A stretch of DNA of 64,000 nt from Rhea pennata. Taxonomy: Eukaryota > Chordata > Aves > Rheiformes > Rheidae. Positions 48,770 through 62,686 of the stretch are shown piece by piece. Every line of letters begins with the position of its first letter. The stretch's first letter is position 1. The stretch spans positions 38,343,333-38,407,332 of the forward strand of contig NC_084670.1 of assembly GCF_028389875.1 (NCBI RefSeq), read 5' to 3'. The notes beneath the pieces were generated by a model. The model was not told where the DNA came from, did no database searches, and was given only the letters and a program-made list of their open reading frames with translations. A program made the translations under genes and the position numbers.

Positions 48770-49010
48770 GATCAAGGCATGGCCCAGAGGGTGAGGATGC
48801 TCCAGTCCTGTCCCGTCAAGTTCTGAATATCTCCAAGGGTGGAGAGTCACAATCTCTCCGGGCCCTCTCTTGCCTGGGCTGAACATACCCAGCTCTTCCA
48901 GCCTCTCCTCATCTGCCCCATGCTTCAGCCTCTGACCGTTTTTGTGTCCTTGTGCTGGACTTCCTCCTATGTGTCAGTGCCTTTTGGGAACTGGAAAGCT
49001 CAGACAAGAC
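48770..49010 (-). mobile_element. CR1 LINE fragment
   Basis: Antisense CR1 3' region: gaatatctccaagggtggag near 48,826, ctgggctgaacatacccagc near 48,875 and cttccagcctctcctcatct near 48,894. Short and diverged. Confidence 0.65.
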
Positions 49011-50929
49011 CAAGCATCCAAAAAAAGGTCTTAGTTTTGCCCAAACCAGGAGTCGAGTCTCTCCAAGGGCCCGGCTGTCTGTGCTCTGATGATTGTTCGG
49101 TTAAGTACAGAGGGGAGACTTTTGCCCTGGGCAGCTGTGACTATGTTAGGTCAGCAGAACTGATGATAACCCTCCAATTCTTTCTTTCTAGGTTCCTCCA
49201 CTCATGTAGGCTCCAAGTGCAGATCCAGTGCCCGCATGGCTGGTGGGAGGATGCCAGGGTGCATCCCTGTAGCTGTCAACATGTTTGCCAAGATCATGAC
49301 CCTCTGAAAGCAGCTGCAAGTGAGTGAGGTGAGGCTACATATGGATGCGAAGGCTCCCCTCAGTGCACTTGGCTGCCATGGGTGACAGGGTGTGAGTTCA
49401 CCTCCTGGTACCTCTGCTCTACTTCCACTTCCTCACATCAGAAATGCTATTACTATTGGCCTGCTCAGCAAATGCTATTGTGCCCCCTCTTTCCTATGGG
49501 GCTATAAAATGGCCAGTAAGATGAATTAAAGACTCTTCTCATGAAGTGCAGCATGTCTTGAAGGCCTGTGTCTAAGTGCCTGAAAGCCTCTTGTGTGTGA
49601 GCTGAGGAAGTCTCACAGTGCTTGAGCTTCTCACTCTGCAAGGGATGAAGATGTGCCCAGTGCCAGACAGCACATGGCGCTAAGGCATCAGCCAGTGCCC
49701 CATGAACCCAAGTGCAGAGCCAGGTCTCCTGCTCCAGAGCCTGTGCCCCCAGGGCAGCTAGCATTTCAGCAGAGCTCCAGTCTGGGGTGGTCTCCTTGCT
49801 GGAGCCTCGTTTCAGAGCCTCTGCACCCTTTCTCCCTTCACAGAGCCTCCCTGTCCAGCTAATGAAAGGAAAGGGACAGAGGTTGCTTTGTGCTCAGGAG
49901 ACCTGCAGGACCTCCAAGCATTTCTGAGTTGTGTCTGTAACTTCGGCGTTACAAAACAAATCCCCTAACCGTTGTCCCGGTGTTCACGCATGCCCCTCAT
50001 CTGTTCATGGCATGATGGGGTCCAGGGATGAGGCAGCAGTCTGCTGTGCCTGCAGGGAGCAGCCTCCTTCCCTCCAAAAGCAGCAGCATTGCCCAAGGAG
50101 CCAGCTGTGGCCCTGGTCTTGTGCTTAGGTTTTTCCACATGCCTTATGAGCCCAGAGTTCTTTGGCCACCTTCTGGTGTCACCACAAGAGCTTCCGTGTG
50201 TGTCTGGGCTGAGGAGCCAGGGGAAGGCAGGAGCAGAGCAGTGCCTGGGGAGTGTGCAAGTGGCGAGTGTCCTGCATCCTGAAGGCAATGGCTCTGGGAA
50301 CTGTCCTGCCTGTGGCTTTGGCGTAGTAATCCAGAGAGCTGTGCAGACAGGCAGACTCATGGCTGTTTCTGACGGATGACCAGTTGTCTTTAAGTTACTG
50401 TTGATTTTTCCTGTCTTGAGAACAAACCCTGGGACTGATAGTCCCCTCCTGCTGCATAGACCTGTCCCATGGCTCTTGTGTCTGGAGAGAGTTTGTTACT
50501 GGCAGCTTGTGGGAGCTTCTCTGTCCCCCCTCTCCTGCTCTCTCTGAAGAGAGACAGCAACAGCCATATGGCTGCAGGTGGGGGAAAGCCTCACTTGTCT
50601 CACATGGGAGCAATCAGTGGGCTACTCACCTTCCACACCTGGGGAGAAGTGGTGAGAGACATGCCACCCAAGACACACAGCTGTAAGCAGTCGGTTCCCA
50701 GGAGATGTGGGAGCACAGATGTCCCACTGTTATCTCTGAAGTACAAATAAAGAGTTTAAGACATACAGTCGCATCTGGCCATTCTAGCATGTCTGACTTC
50801 CCTGAGTACTTCATACACCAGCAGAAGGTGGCAGGCCATGAAAGCTGCCAGGCCGAACATGGCTTGGATGCTGAGCGTGACTTTTTTCCCCTGGTGTGCC
50901 TGACAGGTCAGTTAAAGGCACATGTATGA
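49011..50929. other. no gene seen
   Basis: Intergenic. A TATA-like gctataaaatggcc occurs at 49,501-49,514 without any recognisable exon downstream. The last ~140 bases begin to resemble the minisatellite unit. Confidence 0.4.
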
Positions 50930-51975
50930 TATGTGTACCTGTAAAGTCACCTGGGACTATGTCAACAACAGGTCAGCAGAAGTTCCTTGGATTCTGCTTG
51001 TGAGGTCACTTTGTTCTCTGGGGATGATCGACCATCAGCAGGCTCTTGGTTGGTGCAGGTTCCTGTGATTTCACCTCTTTGTGTTCTCCAAATAAGCAAG
51101 AAACTGATCAATAGCTTCAGTGTGGACTTTGAGGTCCTTTCTGCCTGAGTACCTGATAGGTCTGCAGCAGGCTCATGGGGAGGATGGGTGCTTGTGTGGT
51201 CCCTTTATCCTCAGTACCTGATAGGTGAGCTGCTGGCACCTGGCTTGGGTGCTGACTGTGAGGTGACTTCTGCCTCAGCACCTCATGGGCCAGGAGGAGG
51301 CACCTACCTGCTGCTTGTGCAGATTGTGAGATGCTTCTGCCTCAGCCCATGATTGGCCAACAGCAGGCACATGGCTTCGAGGCTTAGTGTGAGCTCAGTG
51401 GTGCCTCTGTGTGGGATAGGCCAGTAGCAGGCACACTGCTGCTGCTGACATTTTGTTAGGTCAATGGTGACTCAGTAGCTGATAGGGCAGCTGCAAGGAC
51501 ACGGCTTCAAGGCTTAATGTGAGGCCCCTTTTCAATCCATACCTGGTAGGCCAGCATCAGGCACATCACTGCTGGCTGTCTTGGTGAGGATGTTGTGCCT
51601 GAGAACCTGAGAGAGCAGCCGCATGCACGTGGCTTTGGTGATGATGCTGAGATCATTGTGTCTCAAGACGTGCTAGACCAGGAGCTGGCACCTTGCTGCT
51701 GTTTGTTCTTGTGGGGTCCTTTCTGCCTCAGCCCCTCACTGGCCAGCACAGGCATACTGGTGCGGTTAACGCTCGTAAAGCCACTTCTGCCTCGGTCCCT
51801 GATGGACCGGGAGCGGTCACATGGCTTTGATGCAGGCGGTGAGGTCACTTGTGCCTGTGGCCCTGGTAGGTCAGTGCCAGGCCCGTGGCTGCTGTTTGTG
51901 CTTGTGAGGTCACTTCAACCTCAGTACCTGGTAGGCCAGCAGGAGGCACATGGCTGTGACGCACCAATGGAGGGG
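50930..51975 (+). repeat. ~64-bp minisatellite, right block
   Basis: The same unit and orientation as the block at 225-1,145: copies of gtgaggtcac-like landmarks near 51,000, 51,064, 51,193, 51,258, 51,839 and 51,904, each followed by a ctgcctcagtacctgataggcc-like stretch (some copies altered) and gcaggcacatggct. About 16 degenerate copies. Short open frames inside are not genes. Confidence 0.85.
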
Positions 51976-54900
51976 CATTCGGGAGTCTTTCAGGTTCCAG
52001 GATTAGTCACACTGAGCTTGAGAGTAATTGTGTGTCAAGTACAGGAGTTTATCAGAGATAAGTGGTTCTATGCATATGACAGATGTTACGCTCCAGTAAC
52101 AGTTTTCCCCATGTTCTCATCACGCTCAAGCTGTGCTGGGATGATTCATGTCCTCCCTGACAGCTGTCCTCAGGTTTGTCCCCACTGATGGATGGGTTGT
52201 CAGGTCAGCAGGCTAGCTGGCAGCGAGTCTGAGTCCACGCAGTGATACATGGCTTACTCCTTTATCCTTTTCGGGCTTAATTCGTTACTCAGTCAAACAA
52301 CACCAGACCACCCTTATGCTACAGCTATATGGCCGCAGTCAATAACAACAGGCACAGGAAGAGATAATCCGGTGATCAGTTGACTACAGTACATGTGTTC
52401 AACAGACATCAGTATGCAGTTGATGACAACAGTACGTACATGAACAGGTCATTCAGTGGAGAAATCCATGGCATCTAGGTGACTACCCTGTGAGTCTGTG
52501 GTGTCACTTCCCCTTTGCTGACTAGATTTGTTCAACAGTCATGGGGTCATGCGAGGATGTGCCACTAGGCTGCAGCAACCCCACAGCATGGTGGCTCTGG
52601 CCATGGTGCACCTGGGGCTCCTAAACTCTTGGGGAGCATCACAGAGCAAAGCCCTCTTCTATGCGCTGCACCATCCTGAGTTCCATGCTTGCCTCTGCGG
52701 CACCTATCACACCCACCACATCGCCCATGTGGGTCTGCCCCCTAAATCCTGACCCATCAGCTCTCATCATGCATCCCAAGGCAGAGCTCCATGCATTCCC
52801 ACAGCTCTGTCACATAAAGGGCAACTTCCCTTCCTGTTCCAGACCTATGGCCCTTTCAGTAGCAGACCCCGAGGATCTGCAGTTTCTCCAGTAGTCGGTT
52901 TGGACCACCTTGTCCCTCCAGCAGCAAACTCACAGACCCTCTGGGCTCTCCAGTATCCAGCCCAGACTTAAGGCCTCTCTGGTAACCTGCTCCCAAACCT
53001 CTTTTCCTACTTGCTAGCTAGTCTGGCTTGATGTGTGCTGGCAGTTACATGTGCTGACATGCCCACGCAAACGCACACACTCCAGTCTCTCCAGCTGCTG
53101 GCATCCCGGGCATGTGGGCCCCTAGGATGTGTAGTTCCCCCTCCGGTGTCTGGCCCCGACACCTCCTCACACACACGAGTACGGAGTAGAGAGCCCCCTC
53201 ACCCCATAAAACTGAGTTTATTAAGAAGACAGGAGAGACTGGGGGGATAAGGAGCAGGGCATGACCAGACCATTGTACTGACCAGCAGTCTGTTTACATG
53301 ACATCCCTTCCTTTTCTGTCCTTTTCCCTCTGTTTTCTCATATTTGTTGCTCCTCAAACAACTTTAATACTGCCCCTTTCCTACCTTTGATCCTTCCCCA
53401 AACACTCCATAGTAAGTCTTGCACAATCCCAGCATCCCAGAATGACTCTCATACACCCATAGGCAGTAACTGCCCTCCTCAGTCTGCAGTGGCTATCTTG
53501 GGAGGCTCCCAATACGCCCACTGGGTGTATGGAGCTGGAGCTGAATGAATGTTTCTCCCTAGTAATTTTTTAATCATTTCTCTGAAAGCAGGGTGATTCA
53601 TGTCCTAGAAATGTTGGTTCTTCCTCTTTCTTTCTTAGGGGAGTGTGAGGAGTTAGGTCAGATGCTATGTAGGTCATGTGTGTAATTGAGCAGGCCATGG
53701 GCATCCCACCTGACCATGACAAATATGCTGAGAACATCAACTCCGTATTGCATTTCTTTGCACTGATCATACCTGATAGGGGCCTTAATATCCATAGATC
53801 TAACTTGATGACCTATTAAGACCTTTTCAGCCTCTGTGTGCCTCCCCTCGCCCCTGCAAAAGGATGCATTACACATTTAAGAGCCAAGAGCTAAAAGGAA
53901 TTAAAGTGATGGAACTGCAAGCCAGGCAGACAATAGAACTGTTGCAAACAACAACAAACTTATCAAGCAGTAGTTGTACACTGAGATTAAAGACATTCTG
54001 GAGGATTTTATTGTACATCATCTGAAGGATGCCTAAGGACTCTTCAGGTGCATCCAGGCATCTGGAAGGTGTTTTGGATACTCTCCAGTGTGCTGCCGTC
54101 ACAGTACAGTGATCCTCCAGAGGAGGAGGTGAGTGTCACATCATGCTATAAACTGGACATCTCAGATTGTGGTCGAGGCTCACTTTGTCGTCATCAGAGA
54201 GACAGCGGGAGAATCTGGAAGATGATCTGTCTTCTTCTGAGGGAGACACAGAAATAAGCCCAGTGAATCAGTCTGGCTCCTTTTTCTGCTAGTGGTCAGC
54301 AAGTCAGTTTTGAAAAGATGTTACCTCAGATCCTTGTTCCACCCTGATCCTCTTCCCTAGACATTCCTTAGTCAGTTTTGCACAGCCCCCCAAGCACCTC
54401 TTGAATATCCAAAGTCTTAGTGTCTTGTTTCCCACTTCTTATCTATTACAAAGTCTAGGTTAGCCCTCTCCAAAGCTATGCTTGTACTTTCGTCACGGCA
54501 CATCAATTAATGACTGGGGAATGTTGGTCTCGGCATCATCTCTGTTACTCCTTGTCTATCATGTTTATGTCTATGTGGGTTTTTTAAGTGCTCTCTCTTT
54601 ACTTACTATCCCTTTTGCACTGAAATGGTCTGAGACCAGATAATCTTCATGAAGCAGATGCTCTCACATTCGTCAAACCCTAATGTCAGCCAGACAAGCG
54701 TACTGACCAGCAGCTTGTTGACATGGAACTGCTCTCTTTCTTTTACCCTCTCCTCCATTTTCCCATTTTTGCTCTTCTTGATTCCCCTGGACCTCCTCCT
54801 TTCCCTGCTTTTGGCTCTCTGTTTGAACATCCCAGCATAAGCTTTCTACACTCCCATAATCCCCATAAAACATGCCAGACCAAAATCTACACCATCCCGC

Positions 54901-55789
54901 AACCCCCCTGCAATATCTCCAGGAGACCCTGGATAATTTTGTGCCCTTGTGATCAATGAACTGCTTGATCCTCTGCGGGTCTGTCCTGGGGAGGTTTGTT
55001 CAGTTCCCATCCATCAGTGACCTGAGAGCTCTGGTCTCTGTCGTCTGCTGCTCAGTACTCTAGAGGGCTGGTTGCTATTCAGAGGAACCTCAACGCACTG
55101 CAGATTTGGGCTGGCAGGAGCCTCCTGAAATTCAGGCAAGGAAAGGAGTCTTGAACCTGGGGTGGGATAACCCCAGTAGCCCTATGCAAAAGGTAAGCAC
55201 AGGAGAGATCGTCTTTGCAGAAGAGGACCTGAGGCTCTTGGTGAGAAAGCTGAAGAGGATTCAGGAATGTTCCCTGGTGGCAAACACCATCAGGTAGGAT
55301 GTAACTCCCGAGGTCCCATAGCACAGGGAGATAAAGGAGTTGAGATGCATGGGGAATGTGGCCCCCAAGCCTACTCGCATCCTGGGCTCTGGAGGACTGG
55401 TAAAAGCTTTGCAATAGGAAGGAGGGCTGGGGAGGGAAGCCTGATCCTCCAAGAGTAAAAGATCTAGGAGGGAGGATGACAGTGTCATCTCCCTACAAGC
55501 AGGTGATGGGCGGGGAGCAGAGCTTCAGGTGGAGCCAGAGAACAGCTGGAGTGGGTTTTGCTGTTCCGTCAGTGGCCAGGGAAGGGGAGGGTGTGGAAGA
55601 GGGAGGCCCAGGTGTTGCTTGAATCTCTTGCTAGCCCTGAGCAACAGGAACTGCTTGCCTCACCCAGGCTTCTCCATCTCCTCTTAAAGCTGGACAAAGC
55701 ATGACTGCTCACCCCATCCAACCATCTTCTGCAACCCTAGCTGGTCCTTGAGGCTCTACCAGGCAAGAAGATGGAACATAGTTGAGGTA
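51976..55789. other. no gene seen; diverged local repeats
   Basis: No supported gene. Three related T/C-rich stretches at about 53,270-53,440, 54,290-54,410 and 54,690-54,890 share gtactgaccagcag and aaacactccatagt/agacattccttagt-type sequence, roughly 0.4-1.4 kb apart. A minus-strand AATAAA at 53,217-53,222 could end a transcript or belong to an LTR, but nothing else supports either. Confidence 0.4.
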
Positions 55790-56719
55790 GAATGGATTCT
55801 ATTCAGTCACATATACTATATAGCGACCTATTCTATCACGGAATCGACCTGTTCTATCACGACATCTTATATCGTGTCACATATATTCTATCGTGTCACA
55901 AAAATACTGTCGCATTAGATCTATCGCGTCACATTCTATCGTGTCACAAGCATTCTATCGTGTCACAATCTATGCATAACAAACATTCTATCACGTCACA
56001 TTCCATCGCGTCAGAAAAATTCTATCGCGTCACATTCTATCAAGTCACAAACATTCTATCGCGTCACATTTATCCTCACAAACATTCTATCGCGTCACAT
56101 TCTATCGCGTCACATTCTATCGAGTCACATAGATTCTATCGCGTCACATTCTCTGGCGTCACAATCATTCTATCGCATCAAATTCTATCACGTCACATTC
56201 TATGCCATCACAAACATTCTGTCACGTCACATTCTATCGCGTCACGAACATTCTATCTCGTCACATTCTATCTCATCACAAACATTGTATCGCGTCACAA
56301 ACATTCTATCAAGTAAATAAATATTCTATCGCGTCACATTCTATTGCGTTACATTCTATCACGTCACGTTTTATGGCGTCACAAACATTCTATCGTGGCA
56401 CATTTTGTCGCGTCACAAACATTCTATCAAGTAAATAAATATTCTATCGCGTCACATTCTATTGCGTTACATTCTATTGCGTCACATTCTATGCCGTCAC
56501 AAACGTTCTATCGCGTCACATTCTATTGCATTATATTCTATCGCCTCACAACCATTCTGTCGCGTCACAATCTATTGCCTCAGCAACATTTTATCGCGTC
56601 ACAATCTATCGCGTCACAAACATTCTATCACGTCAAATTCTAACACGTCAAAATCATTCTATCGCGTCACATTCTTTGGCGTGACATTCTATCGCATCAC
56701 AAGCATTCTATTGCGTCAC

Positions 56720-59700
56720 ATTCTATCGCGTCACAAACATTCTATCGTGTCACAATCGATCGCATCACATTCTATCGCATCAGAACCATTCTATTGCGTC
56801 ACATTCCATAGCGTCACAAACATTCTATCACGTCACATTCTATTGCATCACAGACATTCTATTGCATCACAATCTATCGCATCAGAAACATTCTATCGAG
56901 TTACAATCTATTGCGTCCCAAACATTTTATCGCGTCACATTCTATCGTGTCACATTCTGTTGCATCACGAACATTCTATTGCCTCTCATTTTATCGCGTC
57001 ACAAACATTCTATCGCGTCACATTCTATTGCCTGACATTCTATCGCATCACATTTTATAGCATTACAAACATTCTATCGCGTCACATTCCATCGCGTCAC
57101 ACTCTATCACGCCACAAACATTCTATCGCGTCACAATCTATGCATCACAAACATTCTATCGTGTCACATTCTATTGCGTCAGAAACATTCTATTGCGTCA
57201 CATTCTATCGCGTTACGAACCTTCTATCGCGTAACATTCTATCGCGTAAAATTCTATCGCGTCACGTTCCATCGCGTCACAGACATTCTATCGCAACATA
57301 TTCTATTCGCGTCACATTCTATTGAGTCACAAAGATTAAATCGCGTCACATTCTCTGGTGTCACAATCATTCTATCTAGTCACATTCTATCACGTCACAT
57401 TCTATGCCATCACAAACATTCTATCGTGTCACATTCTATCGTGTCACAAACATTATATCGCGTCACATTCTATGGCGTCACAAACATTCTATTACGTCAC
57501 ATTTATCGCATCACATTCTATCGTGTCACAAACATTCTATCGCGTCACATTCTATCGCGTCACATTCTATTGCGTTACATTCTATCGTGTCAAATTCTAT
57601 CGCGTCACAACCATTCTGTCGCGTCACAATCTATTGCCTCACAAACATTTTATCGCGTCACATTCTATCGCGTCACGAACATTCTATCCCGTCACATTCT
57701 ATCTCATCACAAACATTCTATCGCGTCACAAACATTCTATCACGTCAATAAATATTCTATCGCCTCACATTCTCGCGTAATATTTTATCCCGTCACAATC
57801 ATTCTATCACGTCACATTCTATCGTGTCACAAACATTATATCGCGTCACATTCTCTGGCGTCACATTCTTTTGCATCACAAACATTCTATTGCGACACAT
57901 TCTATTCCGTCAGATACATTCTATCGCGTCACATTCTATCGCGTCACGAACATTCTATCGCGTAACATTCTATCGCGTCACACTCTATCGAGTCACAAAG
58001 ATTCAATCGCGTAACATTCCCTGGCGTCACAATCATTCTATCGCGTCACATTCTATCACATCACATTCTATGCCATCACAAACATTCTATCGCATCACAT
58101 TCTATTGCGTTACATTCTATCGTGTCACATTCTATCGCGTCACAAACATTCTATCGCGTCACAATCTATCGTGTCACAACCATTCTGTCGCGTCACAATC
58201 TCTTGCCTCACAAACATTTTATCGCGTCACATTCTATCGCGTCATGAACATTCTATCCCGTCACATTCTATCGCATCACAAACATTCTATCGCGTCACAA
58301 ACATTTTATTACGTCAATAAATATTCTATCGCGTCACCTTCTATGGCGTCACATTCTATCGCATCACAAACATTCTATCACGTCACATTCTAACACGTCA
58401 GAAACATTCTATTGTGTCACATTCTCTGACGTCACATTCTATCGCATAAGAAGCATTCTATCACGTCACATTCTATCGTGTCACAAACATTCTATCGCGT
58501 CACAATCTATGCATCACAAACATTCTATTGTGTCACATTCTATGCCGTCAAAAGGACTCTATAGTGTCACATTCTATCACGTCACATTCCATGCCATCAC
58601 AAGCATTCTATCGCGTCACATTCTATCGCGTCACAAACATTCTATCGCGCCACATTATATCGCGTCACATTCTATCGCATCACAAACATTCTATGGCATC
58701 ACATTCTATGGCGTCACATTCTATCGCGTCACAAACATTCTATCACGTCACATTCTAACACGTCAAAAACATTCTATCGCGTCACATTCTCTGGCGTCAC
58801 ATTCTATCGCGTAACAAATATTCTGTCGCGTCATGTTCTATGCCGTCAGAAACACTCTTTCGCGTCACGTTCTATCACGTCACATTCTATGCCATCACGA
58901 ACATTCTATCGCCTCACATTCTATCGTGTCATAAACATTCTATCGCCTCACATTCTATTGCGTCAGAAACATTCTATAGCGTCACATTCTATCGCATCAC
59001 GAACATTCTATCGCGTCACAGACATTCTATCGCGACACATTCTATTGCGTCACACTCTATCAAGTCACAAAGATTCAATCGCGTCACATTCCCTGGCGTC
59101 ACAATCATTCTATCGCGTCACATTCTATCACGTCACATTCTATGCCATCACGAACATTCTATCACGTCACATTCTAACACGTCAAAAACATTCTCTGGCG
59201 TCACATTCTCTGGCGTCACATTCTATCGCGTCACAAATATTCTGTCGCGTCACGTTCTATGCCGTCAGAAACACTCTATCGCGTCACGTTCTATCACGTC
59301 ACATTCTATGCAATCACGAACATTCTATCGCGTCACATTCTATCGTGTCATAAACATTCTATCGCCTCACATTCTATTGTGTCAGAAACATTCTATAGCG
59401 TCACATTCTATCGCATCACGAACATTCTATCGCGTCACAGACATTCTATCGCGACACGTTCTATTGTGTCACACTCTATCAAGTCACAAAGATTCAATCG
59501 CGTCACATTCCCTGGCGTCACAATCATTCTATCGCGTCACATTCTATCTCATCACAAACATTGTATCGCGTCACAAACATTCAATCAAGTAAATAAAGAT
59601 TCTATCACGTCACATTCTATCACGTCACATTCTATCGCGTCACAAACATTCTATCGCGTCGCATTCTATGGCGTCACTTTCTATGGCGTCCCATTCTAAC

Positions 59701-59779
59701 GCATCACAACCATTCTGTCGCATCACAATCTATTGCCTCACAAACATTTTATCGCGTCACATTCTATCGCGTCATGAAA
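56720..59779 (+). repeat. satellite higher-order repeat, copy 1
   Basis: 3,060-bp unit defined by markers that reappear in copy 2. tgcatcacaaacattc at 57,141 returns at 60,201, and ttctattcgcgtcac at 57,301 returns at 60,361. It contains an extra block of about 82 bp near 57,450-57,535 that copy 2 lacks. The start point is arbitrary because the array is continuous. Confidence 0.8.
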
Positions 59780-62686
59780 ATTCTATCCCGTCACAAACAT
59801 TCTATCGTGTCACAATCGATCGCATCACATTCTATCGCATCAGAACCATTCTATTGCGTCACATTCCATAGCGTCACAAACATTCTATCACGTCACATTC
59901 TATTGCATCACAGACATTCTATTGCATCACAATCTATCGCATCAGAAACATTCTATCGCGTTACAATCTATTGCGTCCCAAACATTTTACCGCGTCACAT
60001 TCTATCGAGTCACATTGTGTTGCATCACGAACATTCTATTGCCTCTCATTTTATCGCGTCACAAACATTCTATCGCGTCACATTCTATTGCCTGACATTC
60101 TATCGCATCACATTTTATAGCATTACAAACATTCTATCGCGTCACATTCCATCGCGTCACACTCTATCACGCCACAAACATTCTATCGCGTCACAATCTA
60201 TGCATCACAAACATTCTATCGTGTCACATTCTATTGCGTCAGAAACATTCTATTGCGTCACATTCTATCGCGTTACGAACCTTCTATCGCGTAACATTCT
60301 ATCGCGTAAAATTCTATCGCGTCACGTTCCATCGCGTCACAGACATTCTATCGCAACACATTCTATTCGCGTCACATTCTATTGAGTCACAAAGATTCAA
60401 CCGCGTCACATTCTCTGGTGTCACAATCATTCTATCTAGTCACATTCTATCACGTCACATTCTATGCCATCACAAACATTCTATCGTGTCACATTCTATC
60501 GTGTCACAAACATTCTATCGCGTCACATTCTATCGCGTCACATTCTATTGCGTTACATTCTATCGTGTCAAATTCTATCGCGTCACAACCATTCTGTCGC
60601 GTCACAATCTATTGCCTCACAAACATTTTATCGCGTCACATTCTATCGTGTCACGAACATTCTATCCCGTCACATTCTATCTCATCACAAACATTCTATC
60701 GCGTCACAAACATTCTGTCACGTCAATAAATATTCTATCGCCTCACATTCTCGCGTAATATTTTATCCCGTCACAATCATTCTATCACGTCACATTCTAT
60801 TGTGTCACAAACATTATATCGCGTCACATTCTCTGGCGTCACATTCTTTTGCATCACAAACATTCTATTGCGACACATTCTATTCCGTCAGATACATTCC
60901 ATCGTGTCACATTCTATTGCGTCACGAACATTCTATCGCGTAACATTCTATCGCGTCACACTCTATCGAGTCACAAAGATTCAATCGCGTAACATTCCCT
61001 GGCGTCACAATCATTCTATCGGGTCACATTCTATCACGTCACATTCTATGCCATCACAAACATTCTATCGCATCACATTCTATTGCGTTACATTCTATCG
61101 TGTCACATTCTATCGCGTCACAAACATTCTATCGCGTCACAAACATTCTATCGCGTCACATTCTATCGTGTCACAACCATTCTGTCGCGTCACAATCTAT
61201 TGCCTCACAAACATTTTATCGCGTCACATTCTATCGCGTCACGAACATTCTATCCCGTCACATTCTATCTCATCACAAACATTCTATCGCGTCACAAACA
61301 TTCTGTCACGTCAATAAATATTCTATCGCCTCACATTCTCGCGTAATATTTTATCCCGTCACAATCATTCTATCACGTCACATTCTATCGTGTCACAAAC
61401 ATTATATCGCGTCACATTCTCTGGCGTCACATTCTTTTGCATCACAAACATTCTATTGCGACACATTTATTCCGTCAGATACATTCCATCGCGTCACATT
61501 CTATTGCGTCACGAACATTCTATCGCGAAACATTCTATCGCGTCACACTCTATGGAGTCACAAAGATTCAATCGCGTCACATTCCCTGGTGTCACAATCA
61601 TTCTATCGCGTCACATTCTATCATGTCACATTCTATGCCATCACGAACATTCTATCGCGTCACATTCTATAACGTCACAAACATTCTATAGCGTCACATT
61701 CTATGGCGTCACAAACATTCTATTACATCACATTTATCGCATCACATTCTATAGCGTCACAAACATTCTATCGTGTCACATTCTATTGCGTTACATTCTA
61801 TCACGTCACGTTTTATGGCGTCACAAACATTCTATCGTGGCACATTTTGTCACGTCACAAACATTTTATCACGTCACATTCTATCGCGTCACGAACATTC
61901 TATCTCGTCACATTCTATCTCATCACAAACATTCTATCGCGTCACAAGCATTCTATCGCGTCGCATTCTATCGCGTCACATTCTATGCCGTCACATTCTA
62001 TCGCATCACAAGCATTCTATTGCGTCACCTTCTATGCCGTCACATTCTATCACGTCACAAACATTCTATCACGTCACATTCTAACACGTCAAAAACATTC
62101 TATCGCGTCACATTCTCTGGCGTCACATTCTATCGCGTCACAAATATTCTGTCGCGTCACGTTCTATGCCGTCAGAAACACTCTATCGCGTCACGTTCTA
62201 TCACGTCACATTCTATGCCATCACGAACATTCTATCACGTCACATTCTATCGTGTCATAAACATTCTATCGCCTCACATTCTATTGCGTCAGAAACATTC
62301 TATAGCGTCACATTCTATCGCATCACGAACATTCTATCGCGTCACAGACATTCTATCGCGACACGTTCTATTGTGTCACACTCTATCAAGTCACAAAGAT
62401 TCAATCGCGTCACATTCCCTGGCGTCACAATCATTCTATCGCGTCACATTCTATCTCATCACAAACATTGTATCGCGTCACAAACATTCAATCAAGTAAA
62501 TAAACATTCTATCACGTCACATTCTATCACGTCACATTCTATCGCGTCACAAACATTCTATCGCGTCGCATTCTATGGCGTCACTTTCTATGGCGTCCCA
62601 TTCTATCGCATCACAACCATTCTGTCGCATCACAATCTACTGCCTCACAAACATTTTATCGCGTCACATTCTATCGCGTCATGAAA
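59780..62686 (+). repeat. satellite higher-order repeat, copy 2
   Basis: 2,907-bp unit: markers at 60,201 and 60,361 return at 63,108 and 63,268. It lacks the ~82-bp block present in copies 1 and 3 (missing near 60,510) and carries a clear 588-bp internal tandem duplication (tctcgcgtaa at 60,749 and 61,337). Confidence 0.8.

Noticed and set aside
49501-49514. TATA-box-like gctataaaatggcc as a promoter
   Set aside because: An isolated match with no initiator, exon or conserved partner; expected by chance in 64 kb.
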